This document shows positions 1-6,907 of a stretch of 9,704 nt of DNA, one piece after another. The position numbers and the translations under genes were made by a program. Below the pieces are notes generated by a model. The model ran no database searches, had not been told where the DNA came from, and worked only from the letters and a program-made list of their open reading frames with translations. The DNA comes from an uncultured Collinsella sp. (GTDB lineage: Bacteria; Actinomycetota; Coriobacteriia; Coriobacteriales; Coriobacteriaceae). Positions within the stretch are counted from its first letter, which is position 1. The number at the start of each line of letters is the position of its first letter. The DNA is taken from contig CAJJYO010000043.1 in the NCBI GenBank assembly GCA_905197385.1, positions 1 through 9,704 of the forward strand. Direction: 5' to 3'.

Positions 1-48
1 TAGAGTCGATGCGAATGGTGTCTGGATTCAGAAATAAAGAAGAGCATA

Positions 49-92
49 AAACGGAGCCGACCGGCAGAAAAGACCGGGGCGGCTCCGTTTTT
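49..92. terminator. Bidirectional intrinsic terminator
   Basis: An 11-bp perfect stem (49-59 with 80-90) encloses a second short CCGG/CCGG stem (61-64 with 74-77). On the plus strand it is followed by a run of T (88-92); on the minus strand the hairpin is followed by TTTT. It can therefore end the leftward DUF362 transcript and also any rightward transcript entering from the left. A weaker 13-base imperfect hairpin (96-108 with 118-130, two mismatches) lies between it and the DUF362 stop codon but has no T-tract. Apart from these hairpins I see nothing gene-like in 1-150. Confidence 0.85.
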
Positions 93-150
93 CACAGCTC
101 TGCGGCCGCAAAAAGACCGGCGGCACAGCTGGCAGATGGGGTTGATGTTA

Positions 151-1296
151 TTATAGTGTGATCAATTCATACTCCCGGCTTCCCAGACCGATCTTCTCCG
201 CGTGTGCCAGGCAGCTTTTCCACTCAGATTCTGGTGTGGAATTTGTGAAATGGTCATGGTGATCGTGGAAATCCGGATCAGCAAGATGTTTTGCAAGCTG
301 GCTGCCCGGCATCGGAGCAGCGGCCAGACAGGCGTCCACACAGGCCTGATCGAGTGCCAGCGGATCGAAAGAAGCAAACATACCAAGATTTGGAAGGATC
401 GGTACGTCATTTTCACCGTGGCAGTCGCAGTTCGGGGAGACGTCAACGACCAGGGAAATATGGAAGTTTGGACGTCCATCCACAACGGCTTTTGTGTATT
501 CCGCCATACGGCAGTTTAACAGCTCGTTGGCTGCGTTGTTGTCAAATTCGATTGCGTCAAAATTGCAGGCGCCGAGACACCGTCCGCAGCCGACGCAGTG
601 CTCAGCATCCACGTGCATTTTTCTGGAGGCTTCATCGAAAACGAGACCGCCGTTGGCACATTCCTTCTGACAGCGGCGGCAGCCCCGGCAGAGCTTTTCC
701 TTGACGTGCGGTTTTCCACTGCTGTGCTGATCGGTCTTACCGGCGCGAGAACCGCAGCCCATGCCGATATTTTTCAGGGCACCGCCCATGCCGGCCTGCT
801 CATGGCCCTTAAAGTGGGTGAGGCTGATCACGATATCGGCGTCCATGAGAGCCTGACCGATCTTGGCCTCGCGCACGTACTCGCCGCCCTCGACCGGGAC
901 GAGTGCCTCGTCGGTGCCCTTGAGGCCGTCGGCGATAATGATCTGGCAGCCCGTGGCATACGGGGTAAAACCGTTCTGGTAGGCGGTATCGATGTGCTCG
1001 AGCGCGTTTTTGCGGCTACCCACATAGAGCGTATTGCAGTCGGTGAGGAAGGGCTTGCCTCCCAGCTCCTTCACGACATCCGCGACGGCGCGAGCGTAGT
1101 TGGGGCGCAAAAAGCTCAGATTGCCCAGCTCGCCAAAGTGAATCTTGATGGCGACGAACTTGTTCTCAAAGTCGATCTGCTCGATACCGGCGTGACGGAT
1201 GAGGCGCTTGAGCTTGTCGAGCTGGCTCTCGCGAGCATGCGTGCGCAGGTTGGTAAAGTACACCTTTGCCGGTGCTGCGGGTGCGGTTGCGGTCAT
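151..1296 (-). CDS. DUF362-family protein with two [4Fe-4S] ferredoxin motifs
   Basis: The 381-residue protein has an N-terminal DUF362 domain (about residues 10-195, with the conserved HFKGHEQAGMGGALKNIGMG stretch at 161-180). A bacterial ferredoxin-type domain follows, with two CxxCxxCxxxC clusters: Cys203/206/209/213 and Cys234/237/240/244. These are standard ligands for two [4Fe-4S] clusters, so a cytoplasmic electron-transfer or redox role is likely; the substrate is unknown for this family. A further CDC motif (290-292) lies in the C-terminal part. No signal peptide or membrane segment is visible. The ATG at 1294-1296 has a GAGGGG ribosome binding site 8 bases upstream (minus strand, 1305-1310). 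The gene is monocistronic in this window, with a terminator about 60 bases past its stop. Codon use changes sharply inside the gene: residues 1-169 use GAG for all 11 Glu, whereas residues 175-381 use GAA for 8 of 13. See findings. Confidence 0.9.
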   Translation of the reverse strand: MTATAPAAPAKVYFTNLRTHARESQLDKLKRLIRHAGIEQIDFENKFVAIKIHFGELGNLSFLRPNYARAVADVVKELGGKPFLTDCNTLYVGSRKNALEHIDTAYQNGFTPYATGCQIIIADGLKGTDEALVPVEGGEYVREAKIGQALMDADIVISLTHFKGHEQAGMGGALKNIGMGCGSRAGKTDQHSSGKPHVKEKLCRGCRRCQKECANGGLVFDEASRKMHVDAEHCVGCGRCLGACNFDAIEFDNNAANELLNCRMAEYTKAVVDGRPNFHISLVVDVSPNCDCHGENDVPILPNLGMFASFDPLALDQACVDACLAAAPMPGSQLAKHLADPDFHDHHDHFTNSTPESEWKSCLAHAEKIGLGSREYELITL

Positions 1297-1339
1297 AGAT
1301 CTATCCCCTCGGTCTATATGGCGTTACAGACATAAGAGG

Positions 1340-1370
1340 ATGGTACCCGTTGAAGCAGGGTTAATGTCAA
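1340..1370 (-). promoter_or_regulatory. Putative promoter of the DUF362 gene
   Basis: On the minus strand a perfect -35 box TTGACA (1365-1370) is followed after 19 bases by TACCAT (1340-1345), a TAnnnT-type -10. The start of transcription would fall near 1333, giving a leader of about 37 bases before the ATG at 1296. The spacer is slightly longer than ideal, so this is a good candidate rather than a certain promoter. Confidence 0.45.
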
Positions 1371-1381
1371 GCACGGCGCCC

Positions 1382-1549
1382 AGTCATTGGGTAGTCATTG
1401 GGGACAGACTTAAATGACTGAAACCACTCATTGGGGACAGACTTAAATGAGTGCCGCCAGGGACAGTCCTTGCCGGCCCGGCCAGCGAGCCGGCGAATCG
1501 GCAAAGACCGTCCCCGATGACTAGTCGTTTAAGAACGTCCCCGATGACT
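1382..1549. repeat. Palindromic repeat array (REP/BIME- or MITE-like)
   Basis: Three full 27-base units are visible. Two lie on the plus strand (1393-1419 and 1426-1452) and one is inverted (1523-1549). Partial copies occur at 1382-1391 (first ten bases) and, inverted, at 1506-1522. Each unit carries a TGGGGAC/CGGGGAC core, a CTTAAA motif and 7-base arms that pair with each other. The inverted unit matches the first in 22 of 27 positions. Between the two orientations sits a long imperfect hairpin (1460-1514). The layout, direct copies then central hairpin then inverted copies, resembles a compound REP/BIME element or a small non-autonomous transposable element. No transposase gene is present in the window. 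No convincing coding sequence is seen here. Confidence 0.7.
1460..1514. repeat. Central long imperfect hairpin of the repeat array
   Basis: The arms 1460-1475 and 1499-1514 are complementary in 14 of 16 positions, and one of the two exceptions would be a G-U pair in RNA. The 23-base middle is very GC-rich with further GCCGG/CCGGC pairing (1472-1476 with 1490-1494). There is no T-tract on either side, so it is not a standard terminator. Its outer arms share the GGGAC motif with the 27-base units, which suggests it belongs to the same element. Confidence 0.6.
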
Positions 1550-1581
1550 ATTTGAATTGCTAATTTGTGCGGGTTGTGGTT

Positions 1582-1608
1582 TTGTGACCTGCTGAAATTA
1601 AAGATACT
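1582..1608 (+). promoter_or_regulatory. Possible promoter for the Pip gene pair
   Basis: TTGTGA (1582-1587) and GATACT (1603-1608) could serve as -35 and -10 boxes, but the spacer is only 15 bases and neither box is perfect. The stretch 1550-1751 holds no coding sequence I can support, so a promoter for the downstream pair is expected somewhere in it. This candidate is favoured only because an operator-like palindrome begins directly after its -10. Confidence 0.25.
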
Positions 1609-1620
1609 GTACAACTGTAC
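1609..1620. promoter_or_regulatory. Operator-like palindrome GTACAACTGTAC
   Basis: A perfect inverted repeat, GTACA-AC-TGTAC, lies just after the possible -10 of the Pip pair, where a bound repressor would block transcription start. Short palindromes of this kind are typical of TetR-like dimers, and Pip-family genes are often found near TetR regulators, but no regulator gene is in this window. Assignment is inference from position and symmetry. Confidence 0.3.
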
Positions 1621-1751
1621 GCTAACTCATCTTCGTAGTATATTGCTACCCGTAAAACTCAATACCATTGTGCTCTGAGACGCTAAAGCGCCTACGTACA
1701 ATGGTTATCGATAGTACGATTCGATTTAACGACAGGATGGATGGTCCAAGC

Positions 1752-4517
1752 GTGAGTCTCGGCAGCAAACTATCCAATGCAAAGGTGTCCTTTGCGATAT
1801 TTAAGCGCGACATTAAGCGACTGCTTGTGAACCCCGTCGCCCTGGTGGTTACCCTAGGCGTGTGCGTTATTCCCTCGCTGTATGCCTGGTATAACATCGT
1901 GGCAAACTGGGATCCGTATGGAAACACCCAAGGCATCAAGATTGCTATCGCCAACAACGATCGAGGCACCCAAAACGACTTGGTGGGTGAGCTCAACGCT
2001 GGCGACAAAGTGGTCGACCAGCTCAAGGAGAATCATCAGTTGGGCTGGACGTTCGTCGACTCGACGGCCGATGCCAAGGAGGGCGTCGAGAGCGGCGAGT
2101 ACTATGCCGCTATCGTGATTCCCAAGAACTTCTCGGATAACCTGGTTTCGATGCTCGACGGCAACTACCATCAGCCCAAGCTCACGTACTACGTCAATGA
2201 GAAGAAGAGCGCCATTGCGCCCAAGGTTACCGATACCGGTGCAAACACCATCGAGGAGCAGATCAACTCGGAATTTGTCTCTACGGTAGGCAAGACTGTT
2301 GCCGGTATCGCCAAGGATGCCGGTGTCGATTTAAAGGACAAGGCAACCCAGACTCAGGACTCGCTGGCAAGTTCGGTGTCCGAGGCGTCCGACACCTTGG
2401 GCGAGGTGCGCGATTCGATTGGCGATATGAATGCCGCCATCGATAAGACGAGTGGCGCTATCGCCTCGGCTGATGCGGCACTTGCCGGCTTGCAAGGCCA
2501 GGCACCGTCGCTGACGCAGGCGATCTCCCAGGGCAACGACCTGCTGAGCGAAGCTCGCACCACGGCGGGCAACTCCATCACCTCGCTCTCCAAGGCGCTC
2601 TCGGAAGGCAGCCTTGCGCTCACCAAGACGTCGGCCTCTGCGAACGCTGCCATCGGCAAGCTGACGGGCGCGGTCACATCTACGACCACCCGTATCGACA
2701 ACTCGCTCGAGTCTCTTCAAGCGACGATCGACCACAATAAGGCCGTTATCGGGCACTTGGAGATTCTCGCCAATGACACGTCGACAGGTTCCGAGGAAAT
2801 TGACGCGCGCATTGTATCGACCATCGATTTGCTTCGAGAGCAGAATGAAAAGCTTCAGAGCATCAAGGACGGTCTGTCCGCGCAGTCGAGCGCCATGGCG
2901 AATGACGCAGCGGCTGTTTCGGGTGCCAGTGACGCTATCAATAACGCAATTCATACCGGTGCGACCAACCTTGGCCAAGCCCAGACGGACTTGGGCCAAA
3001 ACGCGCTGCCGAAGGCCTCGAGCGCGCTCGACTCTTTTGCTGCCGTTTCGGGCGACCTGACCGGTATCGTCTCGGGTATGACACCTACACTTGCAAATGC
3101 GCGCGGCACGTTGGCGCAGCTTAGCGCTACGCTCGGCCAGGCCAAGACCACGCTGTCCCAGACCGATTCCTCGCTTGCCAAGGTCCAGGACAAGCTTGCA
3201 ACCGCCGCCAATGACATCGCGGCGCTGCAGACCTCCGAGTCCATGGGCGAGCTGGCCGATCTGATGGGCGTCGATGTCAATGACGTGGCAGATTTCATGG
3301 CGTCTCCGGTTGAGTTGACGTCCAAGTCAATCTATCCGGTCAAGAGCTTTGGCTCGGGCATCGCTCCCTTCTACACCAATCTGGCGCTTTGGGTGGGCGG
3401 CTATGTGCTCATCGCCATTTACAAGCTCGAGGTCGACCGTGAAGGTGTTGGCAGCTTTACGGCGCGCCAAGGCTACTTTGGCCGCTGGTTGCTCATGGTG
3501 ATCCTGGGCGCGTTGCAGGCCATCATCGTTACGGTAGGCGATCTGGTGATTGGCGTGCAGTGCGTCAGCCCGCTGCTGTTCGTGCTGGGCGGCATCGCCA
3601 TTTCGTTCACCTACGTCAATATCATCTATGCGCTGTCCACCACGTTTAAGCATATCGGCAAGGCTATCGGCGTCATTCTCGTCATCGTGCAGATCCCGGG
3701 TTCGTCGGGCATGTACCCCATCGAGATGATGCCCGGCTTCTTCCAGTGGCTGCACCCGCTGCTGCCCTTTACCTACGGCATCAATCTGCTGCGCGAGACG
3801 GTCGGCGGCATGTATTCGTTCAACTACCTGTTTAACCTGTGCATTCTGGGCGTGTTCTTGATCGTGGCGCTCTTTATCGGCCTGCAGCTGCGTCCGCTGC
3901 TGCTCAACCTTAACCTGCTCTTTGATAAACAGCTCTCCACGACCGGTATGATGATTTGCGAGTCCAACGACCTGCCGCGCCAGCGCTACTCGCTGCGCAC
4001 GGCCATGCGCGTCATGCTCGATTCCGATTCGTACCGTCGCGAACTGCTCGATCATGCGGTCGCCTTTGAACATCGCTACCCGTACTACATCAAGGGCGGT
4101 TTTGCCGCCGTGGTGGGCGTTCAGGTCCTGCTCTTTGTCCTGTCGACGGTTCTCGATATCGACAATAACGGCAAGATCATCCTGCTTGTCATTTGGATCA
4201 TCTCGGTTATTGCCATCTGCGGCTGGCTTATCAATATCGAATATATCCGAGCGAGCCTCAATACCCAGATGCGCATCTCGGCGCTTTCGGATGAGGACCT
4301 GCGTCGCGAGATGCGCGAACACACGGCCGCCATTCCTGCCGCCCGCCACATGTTTGGCCTCAACGCCAGCGAGCGTGGTGCCAAGGGCGGCGATCAGTCC
4401 ACGGGCCGCTTGCCGCATATCGGCTCGCACCATAAATCTCAGGGCAGCGACAGCACAGCCACAAATGATGGAGATACCACCGCGCTTGGCAAGCACTCCA
4501 AAGGAGGTGAGGCATAA
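1752..4517 (+). CDS. YhgE/Pip-family membrane protein with C-terminal extension
   Basis: This is the larger of two adjacent YhgE/Pip (phage infection protein-like) proteins, 921 residues from the GTG at 1752. In order it has a short cytoplasmic start with FKRDIKRL and one membrane segment (about 28-50, ending LYAWYNI), then the family signature NWDPYGNT. A long extracytoplasmic part to about 530 is rich in Ala, Ser, Thr and Asp with coiled-coil character. A cluster of membrane segments follows (about 537-715), containing APFYTNLALWVGG and PGSSGMYPIEMMP, related to ABC-2-type permeases. Unlike its neighbour it continues for about 200 residues, with two more membrane segments (about 784-803 and 809-833) and a hydrophilic tail. 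The molecular function of this family is poorly defined; Lactococcus Pip serves as a phage receptor. The start is uncertain: GTG 1752 has GGATGG about 7 bases upstream, while ATG 1737, ATG 1701 and TTG 1668 are in frame but lack a clear binding site. Confidence 0.85.
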   Translation: MSLGSKLSNAKVSFAIFKRDIKRLLVNPVALVVTLGVCVIPSLYAWYNIVANWDPYGNTQGIKIAIANNDRGTQNDLVGELNAGDKVVDQLKENHQLGWTFVDSTADAKEGVESGEYYAAIVIPKNFSDNLVSMLDGNYHQPKLTYYVNEKKSAIAPKVTDTGANTIEEQINSEFVSTVGKTVAGIAKDAGVDLKDKATQTQDSLASSVSEASDTLGEVRDSIGDMNAAIDKTSGAIASADAALAGLQGQAPSLTQAISQGNDLLSEARTTAGNSITSLSKALSEGSLALTKTSASANAAIGKLTGAVTSTTTRIDNSLESLQATIDHNKAVIGHLEILANDTSTGSEEIDARIVSTIDLLREQNEKLQSIKDGLSAQSSAMANDAAAVSGASDAINNAIHTGATNLGQAQTDLGQNALPKASSALDSFAAVSGDLTGIVSGMTPTLANARGTLAQLSATLGQAKTTLSQTDSSLAKVQDKLATAANDIAALQTSESMGELADLMGVDVNDVADFMASPVELTSKSIYPVKSFGSGIAPFYTNLALWVGGYVLIAIYKLEVDREGVGSFTARQGYFGRWLLMVILGALQAIIVTVGDLVIGVQCVSPLLFVLGGIAISFTYVNIIYALSTTFKHIGKAIGVILVIVQIPGSSGMYPIEMMPGFFQWLHPLLPFTYGINLLRETVGGMYSFNYLFNLCILGVFLIVALFIGLQLRPLLLNLNLLFDKQLSTTGMMICESNDLPRQRYSLRTAMRVMLDSDSYRRELLDHAVAFEHRYPYYIKGGFAAVVGVQVLLFVLSTVLDIDNNGKIILLVIWIISVIAICGWLINIEYIRASLNTQMRISALSDEDLRREMREHTAAIPAARHMFGLNASERGAKGGDQSTGRLPHIGSHHKSQGSDSTATNDGDTTALGKHSKGGEA
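4501..4510 (+). promoter_or_regulatory. Very strong ribosome binding site for the second Pip gene
   Basis: AAGGAGGTGA lies inside the last codons of the first Pip gene and is complementary over all ten bases to the usual 3' end of bacterial 16S rRNA. It is 7 bases from the ATG at 4518 measured from its end. This fixes the start of the second gene and suggests it is translated strongly and independently of how much upstream translation is completed. Confidence 0.85.
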
Positions 4518-6707
4518 ATGAAGAACATCCTGCATCTGTTTAAGCGCGATGTCCAAAACGTGTCTCGCTCCGTGATCGGCTTGGTTGTCGTGATGGGCCT
4601 CATTATCGTACCGTGTCTGTACGCGTGGTTTAACATCGCCGGCAGCTGGGATCCGTACGGCAACACCGGCAATCTTAAGATCGCCGTGGTCAACACCGAT
4701 GAGGGTTACGAGAGCGATTTGATCCCCGTCGAGGTTAACGTGGGCGAAAACGTGACCGCCACCCTACGCGGCAACGAGAGCTTCGATTGGGTTGTGCTCA
4801 ACAATCGCGAAAAGGCTATCGAGGGCGTTAAGTCGGGCGCGTACTATGCTGCCGTCGTTATCCCTAAGACGTTTAGTGCCGATATGATGACGCTTTTCTC
4901 GACCGACGTGAAGCATGCCGATATCGAGTTCTACGAGAATCAGAAGGCCAACGCCATTGCGCAGATCGTGACCGAGAAGGGTTCGAGCGCCGTCCAGAGC
5001 CAGGTTAACAAAACTTTTACCGAGACCATTACGACGATCGGTCTTAAGACGGTGTCCAGCCTGCTCGATTACATGAGCACCGACCAGGTGGGTAACTTTA
5101 TCGCCAACCTGTCCTCGACGCTCGGCGATTCGGTCCAGGACCTGCAGGACGTTCAGGCCAGCGCAACGTCGCTTGCGGGCATTTTGAGCTCCACGGCCGA
5201 TTCGCTGACGTCGGCGGGCGGCATGCTCAAGCAGTCCGGATCGACCGAGGAGTCGGTGAAGCAGCTCATGCAGCATGCCGAGAGCGGTATTGCCGATTCC
5301 GAGCAAGCGCTCAAGTCCGCCAGCGATGCGATCGATGCCGCTATTGATGGGAGCGCGGGTTCGTTCGATAACGTTTCTACCGAGCTCGCAAAGGCATTCG
5401 ACGCTGCAAACCAGCACGTCGATCTTACGGTGTCTCAGCTCAACGATGGCGCAGCGTCACTCAATAAACGTGCCGACGAGATTGATGACACGGCGAATGA
5501 GCTCCGTAGTCTTGCTGGCCAGGTGAGTAACGATAAGCTCAAGGCAGGGCTTGAGGACGCGGCTGCCGAGCTTGATAAAACCGCAACGGAGTACCGCAAC
5601 AATGCCAATGAGCTGACGAATATCGCGACGTCGCTCACGAAGAGTATGGCAGAGGTTAACAAATCGCGTGCCGAGGTCGATCAGGCCATCGCCGATGCCA
5701 AGGCTGGTATCTCGGGCGCCAAGACTGACTACGACTCTACGTTTTCGGTCAAGGCCAAAGAGCTCAAGAAGACCGTCTCGGGGGTTCTGGATTCACTGAA
5801 TGGTATTTCGGGCGATCTGGATAGTGCCGTAGACGACCTGACCGACGCATCCGGTTCGCTGGCAAAGGGCCTCTCTAAGGCTGCAAAGCTGGTCAACAAG
5901 GCTTCCGATCAGCTGGGCGAGGCGTCGGGCAAGATCAGCGCGTTTAAGGACGAGCTCGACGGTGCCCTTATGTCTGATGATCTAGCCACGATCAAGACGA
6001 TGATCGGCAATGATCCCGAGGGTCTGGCCGTGTCGCTTTCCGGCCCTGTCGCACTCGACCGTAAGCCGGTCTATCCGATCCGCAACTACGGTTCGGCCAT
6101 GGCGCCGTTCTACACGATTCTGTCGCTCTGGGTCGGCTCGATCGTACTGGCGGCCATGATGAAGGTCTCGGTTGACGATGAGCTTATCAACGAGCTCATC
6201 CCCGTGCGCCTGCACGAGATCTATCTGGGTCGTTACCTGTTCTTTGGCGGTTTGGCTCTGCTGCAGGCAACGCTCGTGTGCGCGGGCGACATTCTGTTCT
6301 TTGGCATTCAGTGCGACAACCCGCTGCAGTTTGTGCTAGCGGGCTGGGTCGCGAGTCTCGTGTTCTCCAATATCGTCTACACGCTTACGGTTTCGTTTGG
6401 CGATATCGGCAAGGCGCTTGCAGTCGTGCTGTTGGTCATGCAGGTCGGCGGTTCGGGCGGCACGTTCCCCATCGAGATGACCGGCCCTGTGTTCCAGGCG
6501 ATCTATCCGTTCTTGCCGTTCACTCACGGCATCAACGCCATGCATGCCGCCATGGCTGGCGCCTACCATATGGAGTACTGGGTTGAGCTGGGTATTCTGG
6601 CGAGCTATCTGATTCCGTCGCTGGCCCTGGGCGTCATCTTCCGCCGCCCGGTCATCAAAGCCAACGACTGGATCATCGAAAAGCTTGAAAGCACGAAACT
6701 TATTTAG
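4518..6707 (+). CDS. YhgE/Pip-family membrane protein (shorter partner)
   Basis: This 729-residue protein is a paralogue of the preceding gene. Residues 1-50 match its plan closely: FKRDVQN, a membrane segment at about 17-40 ending LYAWFNI, then SWDPYGNTGNLKIAVVNTDEG. The extracytoplasmic part (about 41-515) has long Ala/Asp/Leu/Lys-rich stretches predicted by eye to form coiled coils (for example about 270-500). The C-terminal membrane part (about 528-708) opens with YPIRNYGSAMAPFYT and includes GGSGGTFPIEM and LPFTHGIN, matching equivalent motifs in the upstream protein. It lacks the ~200-residue C-terminal extension of that protein and ends soon after the last membrane segment. The ATG directly abuts the TAA of the upstream gene, so the two form a transcription and translation unit. 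No ATP-binding subunit is adjacent, so any transport role would need a partner elsewhere. The specific function is unknown. Confidence 0.9.
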   Translation: MKNILHLFKRDVQNVSRSVIGLVVVMGLIIVPCLYAWFNIAGSWDPYGNTGNLKIAVVNTDEGYESDLIPVEVNVGENVTATLRGNESFDWVVLNNREKAIEGVKSGAYYAAVVIPKTFSADMMTLFSTDVKHADIEFYENQKANAIAQIVTEKGSSAVQSQVNKTFTETITTIGLKTVSSLLDYMSTDQVGNFIANLSSTLGDSVQDLQDVQASATSLAGILSSTADSLTSAGGMLKQSGSTEESVKQLMQHAESGIADSEQALKSASDAIDAAIDGSAGSFDNVSTELAKAFDAANQHVDLTVSQLNDGAASLNKRADEIDDTANELRSLAGQVSNDKLKAGLEDAAAELDKTATEYRNNANELTNIATSLTKSMAEVNKSRAEVDQAIADAKAGISGAKTDYDSTFSVKAKELKKTVSGVLDSLNGISGDLDSAVDDLTDASGSLAKGLSKAAKLVNKASDQLGEASGKISAFKDELDGALMSDDLATIKTMIGNDPEGLAVSLSGPVALDRKPVYPIRNYGSAMAPFYTILSLWVGSIVLAAMMKVSVDDELINELIPVRLHEIYLGRYLFFGGLALLQATLVCAGDILFFGIQCDNPLQFVLAGWVASLVFSNIVYTLTVSFGDIGKALAVVLLVMQVGGSGGTFPIEMTGPVFQAIYPFLPFTHGINAMHAAMAGAYHMEYWVELGILASYLIPSLALGVIFRRPVIKANDWIIEKLESTKLI

Positions 6708-6769
6708 TGCAACAGCGTGACATCGACGAAACATCGAGGTTTACTCTGCCGACGCTTTAGTGGGCTGGA

Positions 6770-6799
6770 TTGCGTGGGCTGCTTGGTTGTTGCTACAGT
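6770..6799 (+). promoter_or_regulatory. Possible promoter of the DMT transporter gene
   Basis: TTGCGT (6770-6775) and TACAGT (6794-6799) are 18 bases apart, and the latter is preceded by TGC, giving an extended -10. The -10 sits in a perfect palindrome, GCTAC-A-GTAGC (6792-6802). Transcription would begin near 6806, inside the 5' arm of the following terminator, so its own transcript would lack part of that hairpin. An alternative is TTGACC (6839-6844) with CATACG (6862-6867), 17 bases apart, which lies beyond the terminator. Confidence 0.3.
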
Positions 6800-6801
6800 A
6801 G

Positions 6802-6836
6802 CGGGGCGTGCCGGGGGTCCGGTGCGCCCCGTTTTT
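6802..6836 (+). terminator. Intrinsic terminator after the Pip pair
   Basis: A perfect 7-bp GC stem (CGGGGCG 6802-6808 with CGCCCCG 6825-6831), with a possible inner CCGG/CCGG pairing, is followed directly by five T. It lies about 95 bases after the second Pip stop codon and before the DMT gene. It therefore closes the Pip transcription unit. Confidence 0.85.
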
Positions 6837-6907
6837 ATTTGACCATGAGGCGGCACGCAGCCATACGCGTGCGGACACCACGCCCAGATTGAGTGTGAGG
6901 ATGTTCC

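Noticed and set aside
598..1335. Open frame of 245 codons on the plus strand opposite the DUF362 gene
   Set aside because: It is a shadow of the DUF362 gene, which has clear iron-sulfur motifs and a ribosome binding site; the plus-strand product has no recognisable features.
1393..1452. CRISPR-like direct repeats
   Set aside because: Only two direct copies exist, separated by 6 bases, with a third inverted; spacer length and orientation rule out a CRISPR array.
1384..1614. Small open frame (76 codons) on the minus strand within the repeat array
   Set aside because: Its sequence is created by the palindromic repeats (SLSPM appears twice from the repeat units), so it is not evidence of a real protein.
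1668..1751. In-frame upstream extension of the first Pip gene (TTG 1668, ATG 1701, ATG 1737)
   Set aside because: None has a ribosome binding site, the added residues do not look like the family's N terminus, and codon use differs from the gene body. GTG 1752 is preferred, with moderate confidence.
3327..4556. Long open frame of 409 codons on the minus strand, inside the first Pip gene
   Set aside because: It lies entirely opposite a well-supported gene. Its product is rich in His, Gln, Arg and Asp as expected from reversed high-GC codons, and it matches no family I recognise.
1752..6707. Reading the Pip pair as a complete ABC exporter or a phage-defence system
   Set aside because: No ATPase, nuclease or other defence partner is adjacent. 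The Pip link to phages comes from its role as a receptor in Lactococcus and does not imply defence.
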